From Paraescarpia echinospica (lineage: Eukaryota > Annelida > Polychaeta > Sabellida > Siboglinidae), in NCBI GenBank assembly GCA_020002185.1, contig CM034533.1, forward strand, positions 44,816,484 to 44,880,483: a DNA stretch of 64,000 nt, in the 5' to 3' direction. A program made the position numbers and the translations under genes. The notes under the pieces are model-generated. The model worked only from the letters and a program-made list of their open reading frames with translations. It did not search any database and was not told where the DNA came from. Below, piece by piece: positions 33,101-45,100 of this stretch (its first letter is position 1; each line of letters starts with the position of its first letter).

Positions 33101-36100
33101 TTGCCATTAGAACATTGCGAATACTCAACCTGGTGTTATTTCCACTGCCACGTACTAAGTTATTGCCATTAGAACATCGCGAATACTCAACCTGGCGTTA
33201 TATCCACTGCCACTTACTAAGTTATTGCCATTAGAACATCGGGAATACTCAACATGGTGTTATATCCGCTGCCACGTACTAAGTTATTGCCATTAGAACA
33301 TTGCGAATACTCAACCTGGCGTTATATCCACTGCCACGTACTAAGTTATTGCCATTAGAACATCGCGAATACTCAACCTGGTGTTATATCCACTGCAACG
33401 TACTAAGTTATTGCCATTAGAACATTGCGAATACTCAACCTGGCGTTATATCCACTGCCACGTACTAAGTTATTGCCATTAGAACATTGGGAATACTCAA
33501 CCTGGCGTTATATCCGCTGCCAATTACTAAGTTATTGCCATTAGAACATTGCGAATACTCAACCTGGCGTTATATCCGCTGCCACGTACTAAGTTATTGC
33601 CATTAGAACATTGCGAATACTCAACCTGGCGTTATATCTGCTGCCACGTACTAAGTTATTGCCATTAGAACATCGCGAATACTCAACCTGGCATTATATC
33701 CGCTGCCACGTACTAAGTTATTGCCATTAGAACATTGCGAATACTCAACCTGGCATTATATCTGCTGCCAAGTACTAAGTTATTGCTATTAGAACATTGC
33801 GAATACTCAACCTGGCGTTATATCCGCTGCCACGTACTAAGTTATTGCCATTAGAACATTGCGAATACTCAACCTGGCATTATATCTGCTGCCACGTACT
33901 AAGTTATTGCCATTAGAACATTGCGAATACTCAACCTGGCATTATATCCGCTGCCACGTACTAAGTTATTGCCATTAGAACATTGCGAATACTCAACCTG
34001 GCGTTATATCCGCTGCCACGTACTAAGTTATTGCCATTAGAACATTGCGAATACTCAACCTTGTGTTATATCCACTGCCACGTACTAAGTTATTGCCATT
34101 AGAACATCGCGAATACTCAACCTGGCGTTATATCCACTGCCACGTACTAAGTTATTGCCAATAGAACATCGCGAATACTCAACCTGGTGTTATATCCACT
34201 GCAACGTACTAAGTTATTGCCATTAGAACATTGCGAATACTCAACCTGGCGTTATATCCACTGCCACGTACTAAGTTATTGCCATTTGAACATTGCAAAT
34301 ACTCAACCTGGCGTTATATCCGCTGCCACGTACTAAGTTATTGCCATTAGAACATTGCGAATACTCAACCTGGCGTTATATCCGCTGCCACGTACTAAGT
34401 TATTGCCATTAGAACATTGCGAATACTCAACCTGGTGTTATATCCACTGCCACGTACTAAGTTATTGCCATTTGAACATTGCGAATACTCAACCTGGCGT
34501 TATATCCGCTGCCACGTACTAAGTTATTGCCATTAGAACATTGCGAATACTCAACCTGGCATTATATCCGCTGCCACGTACTAAGTTATTGCCATTAGAA
34601 CATTGCGAATACTCAACCTGGCATTATATCTGCTGCCACGTACTAAGTTATTGCCATTAGAACATTGCGAATACTCAACCTGGCGTTATATCCGCTGCCA
34701 CATACTAAGTTATTGCCATTAGAACATTGCGAATACTCAACCTGGCGTTATATCCACTGCCACGTACTAAGTTACTGCCATTAGAACATTGCGAATACTC
34801 AACCTGGTGTTATATCCACTGCAACGTACTAAGTTATTGCCATTAGAACATTGCGAATACTCAACCTGGCGTTATATTCACTGCCACGTACTAAGTTACT
34901 GCCATTAGAACATTGCGAATACTCAACCTGGCGTTATATCCGCTGCCACATACTAAGTTATTGCCATTAGAACATTGCGAATACTCAACCTGGCGTTATA
35001 TCTGCTGCCACGTACTAAGTTATTGCCATTAGAACATCGCGAATACTCAACCTGGCGTTATATCCGCTGCCACGTACTAAGTTATTGCCATTAGAACATT
35101 GCGAATACTCAACCTGGCATTATATCTTCTGCCACGTACTAAGTTATTGCCATTAGAACATTGCGAATACTCAACCTGGCGTTATATCCACTGCCACGTA
35201 CTAAGTTATTGTCATTAGAACATTGCGAATACTCAACCTGGCGTTATATCCGCTGCCACATACTAAGTTATTGCCATTAGAACATTGGGAATACTCAACC
35301 TTGCATTATATCAGCTGCCACGTACTAAGTTACTGCCATTAGAACATCGCGAATACTCAACCTGGCGTTATATCCGCTGCCACGTACTAAGCATTCGCAA
35401 TGTTCAAATGGCAATTACTCAAAAACTAAAAACAAATCTTGGGTAAATCCAGCGGCACATTTGTAGATACGATTCTTATATTTACTGTAATATAAAAAAG
35501 TATTAAATCCGATTGTAACTTTGACCATTCGCAATTTGCACACACTGGTCACTCACCAGAGACGAGTGTGTGACCTCGGTCCATTAGTGCCTTGGCCAGT
35601 GCCTTGGCATTCTTCATCACTTGTTTCTGGTACTCCTTGAAGTCTGGCTGTGCGGCCTGTACAACATCCACCATTACAGCGTTCTGAACATCCACGACTG
35701 GCAACGATGATGCAGAAACAAAGATTTAACAAGATTGTTTTCCTGAGCAAAAACAACCAGAGAGTAACTGGACAAGGAAGCCACCATCTTTGAGAGTTCA
35801 ACATGATTTGTGTAACTCGGTACAGGTCCATCCGATATATTCGTCAAGTTTTATTAAAACTGCTGCTAGTATCTACACAATCAGCAGGTAATCTGTTCCA
35901 TTCATTTATAGTCCTGTGTGAGAATGAATGCTTTCTTATATATAATCTACACTCGTCCTTCACTAATGTTACATCATGTCTTTCTATCTTTGTCCAAATC
36001 TTCTATTTGATTTCCTCTCTTTGGAAGAGATATGGAGAAATGCAATACTTCATGGCCCCACTAGAAAAAAAGATCAATGCTACAGAATGTCAAGAGTACT

Positions 36101-39100
36101 GAACAAAAGACATAATATTTCAAAGCAGACTACACCCACCGATGGAGCAACAAACCATGGGCTGCAGACTACACCCACCGATGGAGCAACAAACCACAGG
36201 CTGCAGACTACACCCACCGATGGAGCAACAAACCACAGGCTGCAGACTACACCCACCGATGGAGCAACAAACCATGGGCTGCAGACTACACCCACCGATG
36301 GAGCAACAAACCATGGGCTGCAGACTACACCCACCGATGAGGCAACAAACCATGGGCTGCAGACTACACCCACCGATGGAGCAACAAACCATGGGCTGCA
36401 GACTACACCCACCGATGGAGCAACAAACCATGGGCTGCAGACTACACCCACCGATGGAGCAACAAACCATGGGCTGCAGACTACACCCACCGATGGAGCA
36501 ACAAACCATGGGCTGCAGACTACACCCACCGATGGAGCAACAAACCATGGGCTGCAGATTACACCCACCGATGGAGCAACAAACCACAGGCTGCAGACTA
36601 CACCCACCGATGGAGCAACAAACCACGGGCTGCAGACTACACCCACCGATGGAGCAACAAACCATGGGCTGCAGACTACACCCACCGATGGAGCAACAAA
36701 CCATGGGCTGCAGACTACACCCACCGATGGAGCAACAAACCACAGGCTGCAGACTACACCCACCGATGGAGCAACAAACCACAGGCTGCAGACTACACCC
36801 ACCGATGGAGCAACAAACCACAGGCTGCAGACTACACCCACCGATGGAGCAACAAACCATGGGCTACATCTGTTACCATTACAATATTTTTAACACTAGT
36901 TCCTGAGACCTTTTAATTTCCACTGTCGCCAATTATGGCGAAATTACGATCTTAGGATCTTTTAACACTTTTAAAGACTGTTTAAGACTGTAATGTACAA
37001 GAGTTAGTCCACACCCAGTAAATGTGACAGCAGATACTGAACCAACCTGTCTCATAGCAACAGCGATGGCCGCAATCTGGGCCTGGTGCGGTCCGCCCTG
37101 CAGTGACGGGAAAACAGCAAAGTTGACCTTGTCTTCAAGGTCGTACATGATCTCCTTCCCCTTTTTGTCCGTCCGTCGTACTCCCTTGCGGAAGAATACA
37201 ACGCCAGCCCTGTGGGAGCAACCAGCGAGGCTATAAGGAAGATGTACTCTGGCTAATGTGGAACAAAATCTCTTATTGATTGGACCACAATGGAAACAAG
37301 TGCGTGCACTTTCTTGTGTCATCCTTATATATGGTGTACTCTGTATTAATATTGTATGTATTTACACATTTACATTTTTATATTGAATAAATCAATCAAA
37401 AAAAGATAAACTAGCTGAGTGACCTGGGGAAATGACACTTTGTAAATAAAGTTGCATCTATGCCAAAGGGTATTTATAAATTTTATTTTAGGGAGCGGCA
37501 CGGAGATTTTGTAGTACTGGGAAGGGAGTGGGGAATGAGAGATAAAGGGGACTGGGGAAAAGGGAGAATTAGTAGTAGTTGTAGGCAGAGAAACGGGATC
37601 AATGACAAAACAAAAATTGAGGACAAGTATCGAGGCCAATCTTACCACAAACTTTAGGGAAAAGGAGAAGAACAACAGCTGACATCTCACCTCGGTCCAC
37701 GCAGAGTCTTATGTGTTGTTGTGGTGACAATGTCAGAGTAGTCGAATGGACTAGGAATGAGGTCAGCCGCAATGAGACCAGAGATGTGTGCCATGTCTGC
37801 CATCAGGTACGCATTCTGTTCATCACACACCTGTAATGACACATCACAGGTGTTTGGTGGCACAATTCAAACGATTTACTGGGAAAATAAATACATCTAT
37901 TTATCTATCACCTATCCAGTACGTCGCGATTTGTGTAAGTCACAATCAAGATTCTGTGCGTGACGTCCTTCAAGCTTTACCTTGCCAATAAAGTTTTCTA
38001 GTTCTAGTTGTTTCCAGCTCTCTGCAATATTCTGTAATATAATGTAATGCATATGTAAATATTGATAGTAAAGCAAAGATCAAAAATCCATTTAAAAAGC
38101 TCCTAAAATCATAAAACGCTGTTAAAAACTCATTATTAGCGATAATGGTCTGGTACAATGCAACTATAAGTTTTATTTCTACATTCCGGTGTCTTTAAAA
38201 CTTGATCACAGAAACAAAAGCGAGACTTTACCTCTCGGAACGTCTTGTAGTCTATCAGTCGTGAGTATGCAGAAGTGCCTGCTATGATAAGCCGGGGTCG
38301 AAACAGTCTCGCTGTCTCCCTTAATTTCTCATAATCAATCAACCCTGTAGCATCCTGAATAGTGAATACACACAATTATAAACTTTTACGAAATTTTACA
38401 TTTGAGATTTGCATCCCACAAGTATGATTATGGGGATGCAGATTACAAATGTAAAATTTTACATTTTGTTTCGCATGACTGGTGATTTGAGCATATTTAA
38501 AGTTCTACGTGCTCTATTGTTGCAGCCAACAGTCTTGTCATTCAGCTAGAAAACAAATCAAACGTTCGTCTGCTGTTTTGTATGATATAAACAATAGTTT
38601 CGACATCGTCATATGCATTATTTTGTACCGGCATTTACAGTCAGGTAAATCTAACTATCTAACTGAACTAGCACGCACGTGTGTAGTGCGAGGGAAGTAT
38701 GTTAATGTTTTCCTCCTAGGTGGCTTGCATCTTGGTTGCCGAACCTTCAGAGATTACCGTTCAGAAAAAAAGGCATTTATTTTTTCGAAATTCCCCATTC
38801 GTTAAGGTTTCTTACAGGTTTGAGGGTTCGTACCTGACGTTAGATCGATGTAAATTGATTGTTCATACCATAATGCATATTATCTGTGAGTGTTCCGACA
38901 TTGTGAGGATCGCCAATCAGTTGCAGATGTTTTAAGTAAAACACTAAAAACTCTTCAAATTTACATCATAATAAATAATCTCCGGGAAACCACTTTCAGC
39001 CTCTGTGTGTATGTCGGCCATCTGGAGGATTGGCATTTTTTTTAGTACTTATGAAGCTGGGTAAATTATTGGTATACAATAACTATACATCAGCATGTAA

Positions 39101-42100
39101 GTTCATCCCTGATTCAGTTAAATTCTTATTTGATAACGTTGTTAAGTTACCTGTCCGAATCCATGTTTGGCTTGTTTGACCCAATCACGGATTCAGACAA
39201 TTAACTTAACCTTATTAAATAATGGTAAATACTTGTGAGTGTTTCTAATGATACTAACATTTAACCTGTAGGGCACTGACTCAAAGTAAATGATACTAAC
39301 ATTTAACCTGTAGGGCATTGACTCAAAGTAAATCATACTAACATTTAACCTGTAGGGCATTGACTAAAAGTAAATGATACTAACATTTAACCTGTAGGGC
39401 ATTGACTAAAAGTAAATGATACTAATATTTAACCTGTAGGGCACTGACTCAAAGTAAATGATACTAATATTTAACCTGTAGGGCACTGACTCAAAGTAAA
39501 TGATACTAACATTTAACCTGTAGGGCATTGACTCAAAGTAAATGGATGTTGCTGATATTCGTTTTGTGTCTGTCATGTAGCCATGAGTCAGACTGAAACA
39601 GACAACACAGGAGTGTAGAATTATACAGTGAACAACACAAGGCATTATACAGAAGAATGTCAGAGTACAAGGAAAAGGACCATTTTATTCTTACCAATAG
39701 AAAATCATATAAATGACACTGAAAGACAATATAAACTATACAGAGCTACATACCATAATGTTCCCTATAGACGCACAACCCCTTTTTACAGAAATGAAAC
39801 CATGCACGACAGCATATTTTCAAGTGAGAGCGTGTGCTTTAATAATGGCAAATATGGTGTACCCCCACTGGCAATCCCTTGCGGATATTTTCTAGATAAC
39901 TATTATTTGTACATTAGCCATAAGATGGCATTACGTTTCTGTCAGTTTCATTTTATTCTGAGGAATGGTCAAAATAACATGATATTCATAGTGATGCAAC
40001 CATATGAAGCCAGGAGGATGGGTCAGAAGAATGAATAGCGCCTGGATATCCGACTTAACATCTTCGGGAATCGGTCACTTAGTGCATCATGCAAAGTACG
40101 TTGGCATTGCCCCGCTGCCCGGATGTTGGCTAAGCATGTGGTTTTGAATTATTTGAGTATCAATTCAGCACTAAGATTTCCTGCATTGCTCAATGGAATT
40201 TATCCAATGATGTCATCTGGCTAGAGCGATCATTATCCAATGATGTCATCTGGCTAGTGCGATCATTATCCAATGATGTCATCTGGCTAGTGCGATCATT
40301 ATCCAATGATGTCATCTGGCTAGAGCGATCATTATCCAATGATGTCATCTGGCTAGAGCGATCATTATCCAATGATGTCATCTGGCTAGAGCGATCATTA
40401 TCCAATGATGTCATCTGGCTAGAGCGATCATTATCCAATGATGTCATCTGGCTAGAGCGATCATTATCCAATGATGTCATCTGGCTAGGGCGATCATTAT
40501 CCAATGATGTCATCTGGCTAGTGCGATCATTATCCAATGATGTCATCTGGCTAGTGCGATCATTATCCAATGATGTCATCTGGCTAGGGCGATCATTATC
40601 CAATGATGTCATCTGGCTAGTGCGATCATTATCCAATGATGTCATCTGGCTAGAGCGATCATTATCAAATGATGTCATCTGGCTAGGGCGATCATTATCC
40701 AATGATGTCATCTGGCTAGTGCGATCATTATCCAATGATGTCATCTGGCTAGTGCGATCATTATCCAATGATGTCATCTGGCTAGTGCGATCATTATCCA
40801 ATGATGTCATCTGGCTAGTGCGATCATTATCCAATGATGTCATCTGGCTAGGGCGATCATTATCCAATGATGTAATCTGGCTAGTGCGATCATTATCCAA
40901 TGATGTCATCTGGCTAGGGCGATCATTATCCAATGATGTCATCTGGCTAGGGCGATCATTATCCAATGATGTCATCTGGCTAGGGCGATCATTATCCAAT
41001 GATGTCATCTGGCTAGCGCGATCATTATCCAATGATGTCATCTGGCTAGTGCGATCATTATCCAATGATGTCATCTGGCTAGGGCGATCATTATCCAATG
41101 ATGTCATCTGGCTAGTGCGATCATTATCCAATGATGTCATCTGGCTAGCGCGATCATTATCCAATGATGTCATCTGGCTAGGGCGATCATTATCCGTTTA
41201 TCATCGCTCAAATAATCGAAGCAGTCTGTCTCTACTTGTGCTTCCTGCCATACACCATGTTCTGTCGATTGAGCGCCGGACGTTTTGGTAGATTTGCTGA
41301 ATCTGTCTTTGCTACGTATTGTCTACACGAGTTGCATGTGTGTGACGTATGCAATTTGTTTGTCCACTCACCCCTCACAGCTTGTGCTATTTATGCCTTG
41401 AGTCTTTGTCTATTGGGGAAAATACGGTAATACATACAAATATTGCACTATAAAGCAAAATAATACTTTTATACATTTGTTCAAACAACATTTGCAAACA
41501 ACAAATACAAAATAATGATTACTGGGTGTGTAAAACTTGGTTTTTTAATTGTCTGTCTCCGACACATAATCATTTTATGTGAGTTGACATATTTTGTGTG
41601 TTGTGTGCACACGTGCCTATGTAATCATGTGTGCAAATTTAAAGAGTTGTATTATACTTGCATAAAGCCATGAACAAGTGAATATATTCATAACAGGCAC
41701 CATATGCACTCAAAGGATTGCCAAATATATAAAAATGACAGAAAGATAACCCACACAGACATCAGTGAAAGACAAGATCTATGGTCTTCTGGAAAATCTA
41801 CAACGCACAGCGACCCAAAGAATAAGAGGTGCCAATACATACTGTCCTCCATGGGGTAGATCTTGCCCCATTAGTCGGTCGTGGGGTTTCAGCACCGCAG
41901 TGTAAGCGGCAAAGTTTGCCGGACTGCCTGAATACGGCTGCACATTGACGCCCCATTTCGCTGGATCGAGCCGGAATGCTTCCAGCGCCCTCTTCTGGCA
42001 AAGTAGTTCAACCTGGTCGATGAATTCATTGCCGCCATAATACCTGCAACAGAAGTGTTTGTCGCTATGAAAGGTCATGATGAAATATAGCTGTTGCTAT

Positions 42101-45100
42101 TACCCAATTAAATATAATGTTATTCAAATGAAGCAATTAAATACAATGGTATTGAAATGAAGCAATTAGTGATACCGCTTGAAATTGTATTTTGCAGTGA
42201 AATAATATCAAGGCTTTGCAGTCACAAATGTATTGAATCAATAGCTTAGATCATTAACTGTTTATAGTATGACAAGGGACTTGAATAATCTTGATTCAGG
42301 GTGAAACAAAATTATTTCCAAATGACAACTAAGCATTTGTGAATATATTTTACATGCATCATGGTTCTAGTTTCTTCTACCTATTGCTTCCAGCACTCAG
42401 CAAAGTTCTGTTAACGGACTAGCTGTATATATTGTGATTAGAATGTGCATCATGGTTCTAGTTTCTTCTACCTATTGCTTCCAGCACTCAGCAAAGTTCT
42501 GTTAACAGACTAGCTGTATATATTGTGATTAGAATGTGCATCATGGTTCTAGTTTCTTCTACTTATTGCTTCCAGCACTCAGCAAAGTTCTGTTAACGGA
42601 CTAGCTGTTAATATTGTGATTAGAATGTGCATCATGGTTCTAGTTTCTTCTACTTATTGCTTCCAGCACTCAGCAAAGTTCTGTTAACGGACTAGCTGTA
42701 TATATTGTGATTAGAATGTGCATCATGGTTCTAGTTTCTTCTACCTATTGCTTCCAGCACTCAGCAAAGTTCTGTTAACGGACTAGCTGTATATATTGTG
42801 ATTAGAATGTGCATCATGATTCTAGTTTCTTCTACCTATTGCTTCCAGCACTCAGCAAAGTTCTGTTAACGGACTAGCTGTATATATTGTGATTAGAATG
42901 TGCATCATGGTTCTAGTTTCTTCTACCTATTGCTTCCAGCACTCAGCAAAGTTCTGTTAACGGACTAGCTGTATATATTGTGATTAGAATGTGCATCATG
43001 GTTCTAGTTTCTTCTACTTATTGCTTCCAGCACTCAGCAAAGTTCTGTTAACGGACTAGCTGTATATATTGTGATTAGAATGTGTAGACATTAGCTGTTC
43101 AGCAATATTGTGATTATTGAATGTGCCATCATGTAGTTCAACCTGGTCGATGAATTCATTGCCGCCATAATACCTGCAACAGAAGTGTTTGTCGCTATGA
43201 AAGGTCATGATGAAATATAGCTGTTGCTATTACCCAATTAAATATAATGTTATTCAAATGAAGCAATTAAATACAATGGTATTGAAATGAAGCAATTAGT
43301 GATACCGCTTGAAATTGTATTTTGCAGTGAAATAATATCAAGGCTTTGCAGTCACAAATGTATTGAATCAATAGCTTAGATCATTAAGTGTTTATAGTAT
43401 GACAAGGGACTTGAATAATCTTGATTCAGGGTGAAACAAAATTATTTCCAAATGACAACTAAGCATTTGTGAATATATTTTACATGCATCATGGTTCTAG
43501 TTTCTTCTACCTATTGCTTCCAGCACTCAGCAAAGTTCTGTTAACGGACTAGCTGTATATATTGTGATTAGAATGTGCATCATGGTTCTAGTTTCTTCTA
43601 CCTATTGCTTCCAGCACTCAGCAAAGTTCTGTTAACGGACTAGCTGTATATATTGTGATTAGAATGTGCATCATGGTTCTAGTTTCTTCTACTTATTGCT
43701 TCCAGCACTCAGCAAAGTTCTGTTAACGGACTAGCTGTTAATATTGTGATTAGAATGTGCATCATGGTTCTAGTTTCTTCTACTTATTGCTTCCAGCACT
43801 CAGCAAAGTTCTGTTAACGGACTAGCTGTATATATTGTGATTAGAATGTGCATCATGGTTCTAGTTTCTTCTACCTATTGCTTCCAGCACTCAGCAAAGT
43901 TCTGTTAACGGACTAGCTATATATATTGTGATTAGAATGTGCATCATGGTTCTAGTTTCTTCTACCTATTGCTTCCAGCACTCAGCAAAGTTCTGTTAAC
44001 GGACTAGCTGTATATATTGTGATTAGAATGTGCATCATGGTTCTAGTTTCTTCTACTATTGCTTCCAGCACTCAGCAAAGTTCTGTTAACGGACTAGCTG
44101 TATATATTGTGATTAGAATGTGCATCATGGTTCTAGTTTCTTCTACTTATTGCTTCCAGCACTCAGCAAAGTTCTGTTAACGGACTAGCTGTATATATTG
44201 TGATTAGAATGTGATTGTTATGGTCTTATGACGTCTCGTTCAGCTTTTTTCAGAACATTATTGCCAAACCAACCTTTCTACGCTGGCACTGAGGTTGGTC
44301 ACTGCCAGGGTGTTTGTCGTCCTCAGTGGTTCTTTTACGTCCCAAACTGAGTCGGGACCGACATTTACGTGATCTCCGAGTCACGAGAGATACCTAAACC
44401 CCAAAGTTGAGAGCCAGGTTTTTACACCAAATATACCATGCTTGCCCAGTCTGGGTTTTGAACTCAGAGTGCTGACATGCCAGGCAGATGTGCTAAGACT
44501 ACACTACCAAGCTCTCATCCTGGTGATGTCACCTACCGGGCATTGGGCAAACCCTCCGAGTACTTGTTGGTGAGACAGGACCCGAGGGCATCCAGCACCG
44601 CCCTGCTCGTGAAGTTCTGTCAGGGGTGAAACAAAATATGACAATTGTCAGAAAATCAGATGGATGTCTCTCATAAAGAATATTTCTATTTCAGATTAAA
44701 CATGATATATATATATATTATAATATATTATTTTTATAAAAAATAATTGTAATATATTATAATTATATAATATATACAAGTAAAATATAAATAAATTAAC
44801 AAACAATAACATAATTTAAAAAATACAAACACGAGTAGCATCACTGGTATGCTGGAAGCAGCTGGTGCTGAATGTGTTCTACTTTTAGAATCAATACAAT
44901 CTGTACAGCAAATTCACAACTTAATGTTAATAGTTGATCACAGTTTAACCTGATAGTCTGAATAGTTTGATAATGAAACATACATCAGTAAAACTATGCT
45001 ATTATTTCAATGATAACCCAAACGGTATCTTAGAACCAGTTTTCAGTTAAACATTTAGATTTAAGAAAGCTTAGAACTTTGGGGGTGACCAGTTTCATAT

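Noticed and set aside
29683..35391. Possible CRISPR-like array
   Set aside because: Direct tandem units without spacers, in an intron of a eukaryotic gene; it is a minisatellite.
36080..36906. Frames of about 250-305 codons on both strands
   Set aside because: Products of the 39-bp repeat inside SHMT2 intron 8, with no coding evidence.
39505..39520. Alternative exon 5 donor at CAG/GTTAAA
   Set aside because: It would put the next exon out of frame, whereas AAT/GTTAGT keeps the family alignment [13 protein letters not shown].
39628..40038. 136-codon frame
   Set aside because: Lies in SHMT2 intron 4, with no recognisable domain and no partner exons; likely chance.
40190..41291. Frames of 327 and 344 codons on opposite strands
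   Set aside because: Products of the 33-bp repeat in SHMT2 intron 4.
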